A stretch of 11,148 nt of DNA from Candidatus Parcubacteria bacterium (GTDB taxonomy: Bacteria; Patescibacteriota; Minisyncoccia; Phycocordibacterales; Zambryskibacteraceae), in contig JAIFWR010000013.1 in the NCBI GenBank assembly GCA_019661805.1, forward strand, positions 1 to 11,148. The letters run 5' to 3'. A program made the translations under genes and the position numbers. The notes under the pieces were generated by a model. That model saw nothing but the letters and a program-made list of their open reading frames with translations. It did no database searches and had not been told where the DNA came from. Of this stretch, positions 1 to 6,157 are shown in pieces (the first letter of the stretch is position 1; each line of letters opens with the position of its first letter).

Positions 1-2556
1 GCCTCGACCACCATCCTCTGCGTTTCGGGCGACTGCCGCACGTCGTGGCCCTCCTCGAGCGGTTCGTCTTTCAATTACCCCTTCTTCACTTCCGGCACGA
101 TGCAGGCGACCTCCACCAACCTCGCCCTTTTCGGCGGCTTCTTCTCAAACGCCTCGTCTACCGTTAACAACTCGTTCTTGGTTGCCGGTTCCTCGACGCT
201 CCAGACCACTGCAATAACAGCCATCAGGAACCTTGCCACCAACGGCTTCGTCAAGACCTCCGGCGGCACGGGCGCGCTCTCGGTCGATACGACCACCTAT
301 CTCTCGGCGATGAGCTTCGCCTACCCCTTCCTGACCTCCGGCACGATTCAAGCCACGTCCTCTGTCATTGGCCTGTACGGCGGCTTTCTCTCCTCTGCCT
401 CTTCCACCCTCGCCTCAACCACCGTTACCACCCTCCTTGCCACCAATGCCAGCACGACCAACTTGGCCATCACCTCAATCGCTGCGAGCTCCCTCGTGAA
501 AACAGCTCCGGGTGGTTCAGGCGCTCTCATCGCCGCTACTGCTGGCACGGACTACCTTGCCTCGATGACCTTCGCTTATCCTTTCACCAAGCAGGCTAAT
601 GGAGACAACTCCACCACTACCCTCATCGGCCTCTACGGCGGCTTCTTCTCCAATGCATCCTCGACCGTCAATAACTCCTTCCTCGTCGCCGGCTCGACTA
701 CGCTCCAGGCCTTCACCGCCATCCAGGGCACGATCACGTCCGGCACGTCCACTAACTGGTATGTGACCAACTTCCTCGCGAACGGTTCCACGACCCTTCA
801 GGCATTTACCGCCACGCAAGGCACTATCACGTCAGCCACTTCCACAAACTCCTACATCACGAACCTTCTCGTCCAGGGCTCGACGACGCTCCAGGCCTTT
901 ACTGCCACACAAGGCACTATCACATCAGCGACCTCGACGAACCTCTACGCCACTAACCTTCTCGCCCAGGGCTCCACCACGCTCCAGAAGTTTACCGCTT
1001 CTGAAGGCACGACGACGAGCTTCTTCGCCACGACCGCGAACTTCGGCAACATCGCGACCGACATCGTAAACTACAAGTCGGGCATCCTCAACTTCTTGAA
1101 CCGCGCGACGACGACGCTCCAGGTCACCGATACCGCGTGGGTCATCGCCACCAACACGGCCGCGGCCGCCTACCCTTTGATGTCCTTCAACAACAGCGCG
1201 GGCACCTCGACGATCCAGTTCTTCGGCGCCACGACGACGGGCCTCACGGTGGGCGTCGGCATGGGCATCCCAATGGGCCAGTTCGTTCTCATCGGCGATG
1301 GCAGGACGCCCTCGGGCCTCAACATCCTCAAGGGCGGACTCTGCGTTGACAACGACGGCTGGTGCACCGCCTCCACCACCGGCAGGATCTCCTCCGTTTC
1401 CTCCTTCATCGGCAATGCCGACCTCGCCGAGATGTACCAGGCGGGGGACTACATGGAGCCGGGCGACGTCGTCGCGATCACGAACGGGATCACGGTCATC
1501 AAGGCAACGCTCGGCGGCAGGGACAAGATGATGGGCGTCGTCTCGACCAAGCCCGGCATCGTGCTCGGCAGCGGGCCGGACGCGGAGGGGAGGGCGGGGG
1601 ACGTGCCGATCGCACTCGCTGGCCGCGTGCCGGTCAAGGTCTCCTCCGAGAACGGCGCCATCCGCGCGGGCGACTACCTCACCCTCTCCTCCGTCGCTGG
1701 CGTCGCGGCCAAAGCGACGAGGGCGGGCACCACCGTGGGCCAGGCTCTCGAGGATTATTCCGGCGCGGGCACGGCGAAGATCCTCGCCTTTATCAAGAAC
1801 TCCTACTACTCGGGCCTCCCGCTCGAGAACTTTGCCGGCCTCACGACGGGCGGTCTCTCGACGCCGGAGGCGATCCTCGTCGCCCTCGAGGACGGCGCGC
1901 GCACGAGCTCTACTATCTCCTCCGACCTGACCGCCGACCGGATGCTCGCGGCCGTCGAGATCATCACTCCCAAGCTTTATGCCGGCCTCATCTCGGCCAA
2001 GGTGATCGAGAGCCCGACGATAGACGCGCTCTCAAACAGGATCACGACCGAAGTGGCGACGCTTCGTTCCCAGATCGATGGCACCAACGCCGCCCTTTCC
2101 TCGCTTTCGGCGAGGGTTGCCGCCCTCGAGAGTGCTACGTCGACCTCTTCCTTCACGCTCGCCGCCGCAACCGAAGCGGTGAAGAACGTTCTCGCGAGTG
2201 GAGAGGAGTGGGTAGTGGGGAAGATCACCGCGGCGCTCGGCATCTTTACGAGGATCGAAGCTGGCACGATCAAGATCTCGGGCGGCATCGAGATGACGGA
2301 CTCGGCCACGGGTGAGCTTTACTGCCTCACCCTAAAGGGGCATGAGTGGGACAAGGTGGCGGGCGCCTGCGGCGCTCCCTCAAGCCCGGCTCCTGTCGTA
2401 TCAGGACCTGTGCCCGATGCTTCTCCCGCAGAGCCTGCCGCCTCAAGCACTCCGCCCGAAGCTTCGACCACCCCTCCGGAGAAGGTAAGCCCGATAGAGC
2501 CAGTCCCCGAGACTCCTTCTCTTCCGCCGGAAGAGGCGCCTCTCGAGAATTTGTGA
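1..2556 (+). CDS. Large Ser/Thr-rich repeat surface/fibre protein (5' partial)
   Basis: The frame is open from base 1 (the first 33 codons precede the first internal ATG at 100), so the N-terminus lies outside the window. The visible part is about 851 residues, dominated by Ser, Thr, Ala and Gly. Order: three roughly 82-85-residue units each beginning F-x-Y-P-F and containing a G-G-F-x-S-x-A-S-S-T core (bases 70, 316, 571); four 31-residue units with T-T-L-Q-x-F-T-A (about 694-1020); a segment with C-V-D-N-D-G-W-C (about 1345); a module starting N-A-D-L-A-E-M-Y (1411-1815) that resembles the phage neck-appendage Peptidase G2-type autoprocessing domain; a heptad-like coiled coil (about 2030-2130); a Y-C-L-T...G-A-C-G motif (2320-2373); and a Pro/Glu/Ser-rich tail. 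I infer a secreted or surface-attached trimeric fibre or adhesin. No sortase motif or C-terminal membrane helix is seen. The exact family and function are unknown. Confidence 0.85.
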   Translation, partial: ASTTILCVSGDCRTSWPSSSGSSFNYPFFTSGTMQATSTNLALFGGFFSNASSTVNNSFLVAGSSTLQTTAITAIRNLATNGFVKTSGGTGALSVDTTTYLSAMSFAYPFLTSGTIQATSSVIGLYGGFLSSASSTLASTTVTTLLATNASTTNLAITSIAASSLVKTAPGGSGALIAATAGTDYLASMTFAYPFTKQANGDNSTTTLIGLYGGFFSNASSTVNNSFLVAGSTTLQAFTAIQGTITSGTSTNWYVTNFLANGSTTLQAFTATQGTITSATSTNSYITNLLVQGSTTLQAFTATQGTITSATSTNLYATNLLAQGSTTLQKFTASEGTTTSFFATTANFGNIATDIVNYKSGILNFLNRATTTLQVTDTAWVIATNTAAAAYPLMSFNNSAGTSTIQFFGATTTGLTVGVGMGIPMGQFVLIGDGRTPSGLNILKGGLCVDNDGWCTASTTGRISSVSSFIGNADLAEMYQAGDYMEPGDVVAITNGITVIKATLGGRDKMMGVVSTKPGIVLGSGPDAEGRAGDVPIALAGRVPVKVSSENGAIRAGDYLTLSSVAGVAAKATRAGTTVGQALEDYSGAGTAKILAFIKNSYYSGLPLENFAGLTTGGLSTPEAILVALEDGARTSSTISSDLTADRMLAAVEIITPKLYAGLISAKVIESPTIDALSNRITTEVATLRSQIDGTNAALSSLSARVAALESATSTSSFTLAAATEAVKNVLASGEEWVVGKITAALGIFTRIEAGTIKISGGIEMTDSATGELYCLTLKGHEWDKVAGACGAPSSPAPVVSGPVPDASPAEPAASSTPPEASTTPPEKVSPIEPVPETPSLPPEEAPLENL
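70..708 (+). repeat. Three long coding repeats (about 82-85 codons) in the fibre gene
   Basis: Units begin at 70, 316 and 571, so the spacings are 246 and 255 bases, both whole codons. Each starts with F-N-Y-P-F, F-A-Y-P-F or F-A-Y-P-F and then carries an L-F-G-G-F or L-Y-G-G-F core followed by S-x-A-S-S-T. Units 1 and 3 share a longer stretch, N-A-S-S-T-V-N-N-S-F-L-V-A-G-S-x-T-L-Q. A linker with V-K-T-x-x-G-x-G-A-L and T-x-Y-L-x-x-M separates the units. The pattern fits a repetitive beta-rich shaft; that structure is inferred. Confidence 0.8.
694..1020 (+). repeat. 93-base (31-codon) tandem repeats in the fibre gene
   Basis: The motif T-T-L-Q-x-F-T-A recurs with an exact 93-base period: its last Ala codon ends at 720, 813, 906 and 999. 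Full units read roughly G-S-T-T-L-Q-A-F-T-A-x-Q-G-T-I-T-S-x-T-S-T-N followed by a variable x-Y-x-T-N-x-L-x-x segment. The fourth unit is degenerate (Q-K-F-T-A-S-E-G) and leads out of the array. Copies agree better in protein than in DNA, so they are coding repeats under protein-level constraint. Confidence 0.85.
1411..1815 (+). other. Phage-appendage-like (Peptidase G2-type) module in the fibre protein
   Basis: This stretch begins G-N-A-D-L-A-E-M-Y, followed by E-P-G-D-V-V-A-I, then M-M-G-V-V-S-T-K-P-G, a V-P-I-A-L-A-G-R-V-P-V-K-V segment, G-D-Y-L-T-L-S and V-G-Q-A-L-E. The order (A-D-x-A-E, a G-D-V-V strand, a G-V-V-S-x-x-P step, a G-R-V strand, a G-D-x-L-x-x-S loop) is the arrangement I associate with intramolecular chaperone/autoprocessing domains of phage neck appendages, also present in many CPR fibre proteins. 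The assignment is from pattern memory. Whether it cleaves itself cannot be told from the sequence. Confidence 0.5.
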
Positions 2557-2562
2557 TAATCT
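2557..2562 (+). promoter_or_regulatory. Putative -10 element of the gene at 2569 (leaderless type)
   Basis: TAATCT (TANNNT pattern) ends 6 bases before the ATG at 2569, and the overlapping GATAAT lies at 2555-2560. No Shine-Dalgarno is present in the short gap. It overlaps the stop codon of the upstream gene. Confidence 0.45.
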
Positions 2563-2568
2563 TTTAGC

Positions 2569-2991
2569 ATGTTCAGGCAATTCCAAAAGCTTCAAAGGGC
2601 GACGGGGAACTTCTTCGGCATCCTCCTCTTCCTCACCGTAGCCCTCCTCGGCTCGACAGCCTACCTCGGGAAGACCGTCTATGACATGAGGAAGCCCGCC
2701 CTCTCGGCGGAGGCCCAGGTGCGAAAGCTCGTCGAGGAGGTGGGCCAGGCCATCATCCTGCCTCAGGACGAGCTCCCGACGGTCGCGAAGGTTGCCGATG
2801 CCTCTCAGCTCTCCGACCAGCCCTTCTTCGCGAACGCGCGCACGGGCGACAACATTTTGATATTTGAAAAGTCGAAGAAAGCGGTCCTCTGGCGCCCTTC
2901 GGTGAGGAGAGTGGTCGAGGTCTCCTCGCTTGCCGCCGCGGCCGCCTCTGTGCCCAAGCCGGAAGAGGTAAAGAAGGTCTCGGGCCAGTAA
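2569..2991 (+). CDS. Small single-pass membrane protein of unknown function
   Basis: 140 residues. A hydrophobic helix at about residues 15-36 (F-F-G-I-L-L-F-L-T-V-A-L-L-G) follows a basic N-terminus, giving one membrane anchor with the rest probably outside. The outer part carries L-P-Q-D-E-L-P-T-V-A-K-V-A-D, then Q-P-F-F-A-N-A-R-T-G-D-N-I-L-I-F and a K-K-A-V-L-W-R-P-S motif, a pattern I recall from uncharacterised Parcubacteria proteins. The C-terminus is Ala/Lys-rich. It starts 12 bases after the fibre gene stop on the same strand, but a TAATCT hexamer 6 bases before the ATG suggests its own leaderless start. It ends 7 bases from the convergent folD. No enzymatic motif is recognised; a role near the surface protein is only suggested by neighbourhood. 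Confidence 0.75.
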   Translation: MFRQFQKLQRATGNFFGILLFLTVALLGSTAYLGKTVYDMRKPALSAEAQVRKLVEEVGQAIILPQDELPTVAKVADASQLSDQPFFANARTGDNILIFEKSKKAVLWRPSVRRVVEVSSLAAAAASVPKPEEVKKVSGQ

Positions 2992-2998
2992 AATACAA

Positions 2999-3796
2999 TC
3001 ACTTCCGAAGCGCGTATGCGTCGAGAAGATTCTCAAAGAGCGACGCGACGGTCATCGGGCCGACGCCGCCAGGGACAGGGGAAATAGCGCTGACGATCTT
3101 AGAGACTTTTTCAAAATCAACATCCCCGACCATTTTGCCGTTTACCATATTGATGCCGACGTCGATTACGACCTGATGTTTGGAGATATGCTGTGCGGTA
3201 ATAAGCTTTGGCTTGCCTGCCGCGACGACGAGGATATCGGCTTGCTTCGTCTCTTTCGCGATATTCTTCGTTTTGCTGTGGCAGACTGTCACGGTGGCAT
3301 CGCGGTTTAAGAGCGCAAGCGCGGTCGGTTTGCCGACGAGCTCGGAGCGGCCCACGACGACCGCTTTCTTGCCCGCAATTGGAATCTTATAGTGGTCAAG
3401 AAGAGTGAGAATACCGCGCGTAGTGGCAGGGAGGAAAAAGGCGCTTCCATCCACCGCCTTTTCCGGCAGAACCGCTTGCGAGATGACTCGTTCATCGAGT
3501 TGCTTCGGCAATGGCAATTGTACGATGATGCCATGGACCGATTTGTCTCGATTAAGTTTCTCGATGTGGGAAAGAAGCGACATTTCGCTCACTGTTTCAG
3601 CGAGCCTCACGTGTTCCGCCACAGCGCCGATCTTCTCGGCGAACTTTAATTTATTCCTGATATAAGCGTTCGACTCATCCTTATTGCCGACCTGGATGAT
3701 GACAATCTTCGGCTTCTGTTTGAGCCGACTTATCCTTACTTTCAGCTTCTCGGCAATGAGGAGGGAGAGAGTCTTTCCGTCTAGAATTTTTGTCAT
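2999..3796 (-). CDS. folD: FolD: methylenetetrahydrofolate dehydrogenase / cyclohydrolase
   Basis: 265 residues. The cytosolic bifunctional enzyme interconverts 5,10-methylene-, methenyl- and 10-formyl-tetrahydrofolate using NADP. Visible family motifs: Y-x-x-x-K with Y45 and catalytic K49; Q-L-P-L-P at 93-97; V-D-G at 115-117; the NADP-binding G-R-S-E-L-V-G-K-P at 149-157; and P-V-P-G-G-V-G-P-M-T at 240-249. The segment between V-D-G and the G-I-L-T-L-L helix is about 15 residues shorter than in the usual roughly 285-residue enzyme, so the common P-C-T-P signature is reduced to P-A-T-T. GC is lower than in neighbouring genes. The gene is divergent from tRNA-Lys, 27 bases apart, and convergent with the membrane protein gene at 2569-2991. 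The start M-T-K-I-L-D-G-K matches the family start. Confidence 0.95.
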   Translation of the reverse strand: MTKILDGKTLSLLIAEKLKVRISRLKQKPKIVIIQVGNKDESNAYIRNKLKFAEKIGAVAEHVRLAETVSEMSLLSHIEKLNRDKSVHGIIVQLPLPKQLDERVISQAVLPEKAVDGSAFFLPATTRGILTLLDHYKIPIAGKKAVVVGRSELVGKPTALALLNRDATVTVCHSKTKNIAKETKQADILVVAAGKPKLITAQHISKHQVVIDVGINMVNGKMVGDVDFEKVSKIVSAISPVPGGVGPMTVASLFENLLDAYALRK

Positions 3797-3802
3797 ATTT
3801 AA

Positions 3803-3810
3803 GGTATATT
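3803..3810. promoter_or_regulatory. Overlapping divergent -10 elements of folD (-) and tRNA-Lys (+)
   Basis: On the minus strand TATACC (3803-3808) ends 6 bases before the folD ATG. On the plus strand TATATT (3805-3810) lies 13 bases before tRNA-Lys. They share four base pairs, so the two polymerases could not occupy the site together. No clear -35 is seen for either. The folD hexamer lacks the final T of the pattern found at other genes here. Confidence 0.4.
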
Positions 3811-3823
3811 TTCGAGGCGTGTT

Positions 3824-3896
3824 GCGCCCATAGCTCAGTCGGTAGAGCAGGTCCCTTTTAAGGACAAGGTCGTTGGTTCGATCCCAACTGGGCGCA
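3824..3896 (+). tRNA. tRNA-Lys (anticodon TTT)
   Basis: A 73-base cloverleaf. Acceptor GCGCCCA pairs with TGGGCGC, the D stem is GCTC/GAGC, the anticodon loop CTTTTAA carries TTT at 34-36, the T stem is GTTGG/CCAAC with loop TTCGATC, and the discriminator is A. CCA is not encoded. The top pair of the anticodon stem is G27-A43, a mismatch. It ends 13 bases before the convergent DoxX-family gene. Confidence 0.97.
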
Positions 3897-3909
3897 CAGA
3901 GTACACAAA

Positions 3910-4314
3910 TTATAGCGGAATGTCGAAGGCGTAGGCGCCAGCACCGGTAAAGAGGAGCGAGAGGGAGATGACGAAGAGGAAGAGGTAGAAGGTGAGGTCA
4001 CGCTTGAGGATCGCCCGGCCGGACCACTCGATATAGAGCTCACAGAAGGTGAAAACGGCGAAGAGGAGCGCCGCGACCTGGGTCCAGAGCCCGATCACGA
4101 GGAGGACGCCGCCCGCTACTTGGAGCGCGCCGTAGAGGGGGACGAAGAGGCCGGTGGGGCGCATGTGAAGCGCCTCGAAGGAGACTACCCAGCGGCTTTT
4201 CTCACTTTTGAACTTAAGGATACCTAAGTCTATAAAGACGAGCCCGAGGACAAGGCGGAGGAGGAAGGGCGCCAACATAGCGTAATTCAAGAGGTCGGGG
4301 AAAGGATTAAGCAT
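3910..4314 (-). CDS. DoxX-family integral membrane protein
   Basis: 134 residues with four likely membrane helices at about 14-33, 56-76, 78-95 and 107-127. Family-like marks are the first helix L-R-L-V-L-G-L-V-F-I-D-L-G-I-L-K-F, the G-A-L-Q-V-A-G-G-V-L-L-V-I-G-L-W helix, and the C-terminal T-G-A-G-A-Y-A-F-D-I-P-L ending typical of the DoxX/DoxD-like group. It sits in the cytoplasmic membrane; family members are linked to thiosulfate:quinone or redox-stress functions in some bacteria, but the role here is unknown. It follows mutM by 23 bases on the same strand and has its own TACTAT hexamer 6 bases before ATG. Confidence 0.85.
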   Translation of the reverse strand: MLNPFPDLLNYAMLAPFLLRLVLGLVFIDLGILKFKSEKSRWVVSFEALHMRPTGLFVPLYGALQVAGGVLLVIGLWTQVAALLFAVFTFCELYIEWSGRAILKRDLTFYLFLFVISLSLLFTGAGAYAFDIPL

Positions 4315-4320
4315 GTCTAA

Positions 4321-4326
4321 ATAGTA
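4321..4326 (-). promoter_or_regulatory. Putative -10 element of the DoxX-family gene (leaderless type)
   Basis: TACTAT on the minus strand, separated from the ATG by exactly 6 bases (TTAGAC), with no Shine-Dalgarno between. It lies in the 23-base gap after the mutM stop. Confidence 0.5.
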
Positions 4327-4337
4327 GCATGGGGGCC

Positions 4338-5201
4338 TTATTTCTTACCATACAGGACTTGGTGCACAGGGCAGAAGTGGGCGCTCCGGGTGCCGATGAC
4401 GAGACGCGTGATGGTGCCCGGGCAGCCCCTTTTTCCGCACGGCTTCTTGGTCCGACGGTAAGCTTGGTGGCGGGCCTGGAACTTTCCTGCCTCGCCCTCG
4501 ATATTTTTGTAATCCGACGTCGAGTCTCCGCCGAAGTCGATGCCCTCCTTCAATAGTTCCTTCGTTGCTTTGAACATGTCCTTCATGTTTTTCTCCGGAA
4601 TCTTTTCCACAACCGAGAGGGGATGCACGCATGAGCGCCACAGGATCTCGTCGGAGTAGATGTTGCCGATGCCCGCGACGACGTAGGGGTCCATCAAGAC
4701 CTGCTTTACCTTGCCCTTCGGCCGCATCATAAGCCGCGCCTTGAAGGCCGGGTAATTAAATGAGTCTTCAAGCGGTTCCGGGCCGAGGCCTTTCAAATGT
4801 ATCGAGTCGTGCACCCCGGCGGTCGGTGCAAGGGCGACCTTGGCGAATTTGCGGAGGTCGGAAAAGGAGAGAATTTTGCCGTTGTCGAGGGTAAACGCCA
4901 GACGGACGTGTGGGTAGTCCGCGCGATCGTAGACGAAGTGCCCCGTCATCTTCATATGGACGATGATCGTGTCGCCGCCCGACAAATGGATCAGAATGTT
5001 TTTGGCCCTCCGCTCGGCCTTGATGATCTCCTGCCCGACGACTTTCTTCTGAAACGTTTTGAAAAAGGCGGGATTCTTGATCTCCTCCCTCTTTTTATAA
5101 AAAGGGCTGTCGTACGTCGTCCTTACAGCAGTTATCCTCCTTCCTCTGACAGTCTTATTGAGCCCGTCGACGGTTGTTTGGACTTCCGGCAGTTCAGGCA
5201 T
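4338..5201 (-). CDS. mutM: MutM/Fpg: formamidopyrimidine-DNA glycosylase / AP lyase
   Basis: 287 residues. Base-excision repair enzyme that removes 8-oxoguanine and other oxidised purines and nicks the abasic site. The N-terminus is M-P-E-L-P-E-V, giving the catalytic Pro and Glu after Met removal. K67 sits in R-R-A-K-N-I-L-I-H-L. H-M-K-M-T-G is at 82-87, D-L-R-K-F at 115-119, and G-I-G-N-I-Y-S-D-E at 177-185 in the helix-two-turn-helix region. The C-terminal zinc finger has C255 and C260 (C-x4-C) and C277-P-V-H280 rather than the usual C-x2-C pairs, so the ligand set would be Cys3-His. The finger arginine (R272) is retained. The start overlaps the ruvA stop by 8 bases, so the two are probably cotranscribed, although TATTAT 6 bases upstream could also give an own start. 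Confidence 0.96.
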   Translation of the reverse strand: MPELPEVQTTVDGLNKTVRGRRITAVRTTYDSPFYKKREEIKNPAFFKTFQKKVVGQEIIKAERRAKNILIHLSGGDTIIVHMKMTGHFVYDRADYPHVRLAFTLDNGKILSFSDLRKFAKVALAPTAGVHDSIHLKGLGPEPLEDSFNYPAFKARLMMRPKGKVKQVLMDPYVVAGIGNIYSDEILWRSCVHPLSVVEKIPEKNMKDMFKATKELLKEGIDFGGDSTSDYKNIEGEAGKFQARHQAYRRTKKPCGKRGCPGTITRLVIGTRSAHFCPVHQVLYGKK

Positions 5202-5772
5202 CCCGAGATAATACTCTTAAAGCCTCTTTGACGCGATCGCTTGCGCCCCGAATCTCCTTGGGCACCCTCTTCAGCGCTTCCCTAGCGTCGCGTTCCGAAT
5301 AGCCGAGGGAGATGAGCGCCTCCATGGCGTCGCCCTCGCTCTTCGCGTCGGCATGCGGTGCCTCGCCCTCCTTCGGCGAGAGCTTGTTCTTCAATTCTAA
5401 GACGATCTTCTCGGCGTTCTTCTTGCCGATGCCGGAGACCCGGGTGAGGTAGGAGGTGTCGCCCGAGCCGACGGCCTGGCGGAGCGTGGCGGGGGAGGCG
5501 ACGTTCAATATCCCAAGGGCGGTCTTGGGGCCGATGCCGGAAATGGTAATGAGAAGCTCAAAGGCCTCAAGAGCCTCCCGCTCGGTGAAGCCGAAGAGCT
5601 CGAGCGAGGTTTCGCGGACAGCCAAATGCGTCCAGAGGAAGAGCGGCCGGGAGGGGAGGGCCTCGAGGAGGACGTCCGTGGGCACCAAGACGCGGTAGCC
5701 CACGCCCGAGACGTCGAGGATGACGGAGTTAGCGTCCTTGTGGCGCACCGTGCCTGCCAATGCGGCGATCAT
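5194..5772 (-). CDS. ruvA: RuvA: Holliday junction branch-migration DNA-binding subunit
   Basis: 192 residues from the ATG at 5772. RuvA tetramers bind four-way junctions and load the RuvB helicase. The N-terminal OB-fold domain begins M-I-A-A-L-A-G-T-V and includes S-G-V-G-Y-R-V. Two helix-hairpin-helix motifs follow: I-S-G-I-G-P-K-T-A at 77-85 and V-S-G-I-G-K-K-N-A at 112-120. After an acidic linker (about 133-147) a C-terminal RuvB-binding domain contains E-A-L-I-S-L-G-Y-S-E-R-D-A. A longer in-frame start 18 bases upstream is rejected because family members begin at M-I-A and because TATAAT lies between the two. It is divergent from rpsT (37 bases apart) and overlaps mutM at its 3' end. 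Confidence 0.96.
   Translation of the reverse strand: MIAALAGTVRHKDANSVILDVSGVGYRVLVPTDVLLEALPSRPLFLWTHLAVRETSLELFGFTEREALEAFELLITISGIGPKTALGILNVASPATLRQAVGSGDTSYLTRVSGIGKKNAEKIVLELKNKLSPKEGEAPHADAKSEGDAMEALISLGYSERDAREALKRVPKEIRGASDRVKEALRVLSRDA
5208..5213 (-). promoter_or_regulatory. Putative internal -10 element of mutM
   Basis: TATTAT on the minus strand inside the 3' end of ruvA, exactly 6 bases before the mutM ATG. It matches the spacing seen at other genes here, but it lies within coding sequence and may be coincidental. Confidence 0.35.
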
Positions 5773-5778
5773 CTTGCT

Positions 5779-5784
5779 ATTATA
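5779..5784 (-). promoter_or_regulatory. -10 element of ruvA (leaderless type)
   Basis: A perfect TATAAT on the minus strand, 6 bases before the ruvA ATG. No TTGACA-like -35 is evident at the expected distance. The divergent rpsT -10 is 13 bases away, so the two promoters interlock. Confidence 0.6.
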
Positions 5785-5797
5785 GGCCAAACCCTGC

Positions 5798-5803
5798 TAT
5801 ATT
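5798..5803 (+). promoter_or_regulatory. -10 element of rpsT (leaderless type)
   Basis: TATATT, then 6 bases (GCCCCC), then the rpsT ATG. A weak -35 candidate TTGCTA (5774-5779) lies 18 bases upstream and overlaps the ruvA -10 region by one base. Confidence 0.5.
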
Positions 5804-5809
5804 GCCCCC

Positions 5810-6073
5810 ATGCCAATCACCAGAAGCGCCAAGAAGGCCCATCGCCAGTCGCTCCGCCGGCGCGCCTTCAATGCCGCGCGGAAGAACAGGGTCCAAGGCG
5901 CGGTGAAGTCCCTCAAGAAGATCGCTCTCACAGGCGACAAGAAGGCCGCCCAGAAGCAGATGTCCCTCGTCCAGAAGGCCCTCGACAAGGCCGTCAAGGC
6001 GGGCACCCTCAACAGGAACGCTGCCGCGAGGAAGAAGTCCCGGCTCTCGAAGCTTCTCAAGAAAGGTTCCTAA
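5810..6073 (+). CDS. rpsT: Small ribosomal subunit protein bS20
   Basis: 87 residues, the usual bS20 length, very basic. It binds 16S rRNA early in 30S assembly. Family signature from the start: M-P-I-T-R-S-A-K-K-A-H-R-Q-S-L-R-R-R-A-F, then N-A-A-R-K-N-R-V, and the second-half pattern Q-K-A-L-D-K-A-V-K-A-G-T-L, N-x-A-A-R-K-K-S-R-L-S-K. It is preferentially C/G-ending in codon use, as expected for a highly expressed gene here. No Shine-Dalgarno precedes the ATG. It ends 10 bases before the convergent tRNA-Arg(CCG). Confidence 0.97.
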   Translation: MPITRSAKKAHRQSLRRRAFNAARKNRVQGAVKSLKKIALTGDKKAAQKQMSLVQKALDKAVKAGTLNRNAAARKKSRLSKLLKKGS

Positions 6074-6083
6074 TCCAATAGCC

Positions 6084-6155
6084 TGCCTCCACCAGGAATC
6101 GAACCTGGATCACAAGCTTCGGAAGCTTGCGTTCTATCCGTTGAACTATGGAGAC
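6084..6155 (-). tRNA. tRNA-Arg (anticodon CCG)
   Basis: A 72-base cloverleaf. Acceptor GTCTCCA pairs with TGGAGGC (one T-G wobble), the D stem is GTTC/GAAC, the anticodon stem CAAGC/GCTTG closes loop TTCCGAA with CCG at 34-36, the T stem is CCAGG/CCTGG, and the discriminator is A. CCA is not encoded. It is the downstream member of a tandem pair, 2 bases after tRNA-Arg(GCG). Confidence 0.96.
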
Positions 6156-6157
6156 GG

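Noticed and set aside
694..1020. Regular 93-base repeats that could suggest a CRISPR array
   Set aside because: The repeats are continuous, in frame, have no unique spacers, and are conserved as protein more than as DNA; they are coding repeats of the fibre gene.
1362..2315. Long overlapping Arg-rich reading frame on the plus strand inside the fibre gene
   Set aside because: It is a +1/+2 shadow of a GC-rich gene: extreme Arg/Gly/His composition, no start signal, no recognisable domain.
1411..2556. The fibre gene as part of a prophage
   Set aside because: No capsid, terminase, tail, lysis or integrase gene is seen, and all flanking genes are cellular housekeeping genes.
5773..5790. Longer ruvA start six codons upstream
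   Set aside because: RuvA proteins begin at M-I-x-x-L-x-G, and the perfect TATAAT lies between the two candidate starts.
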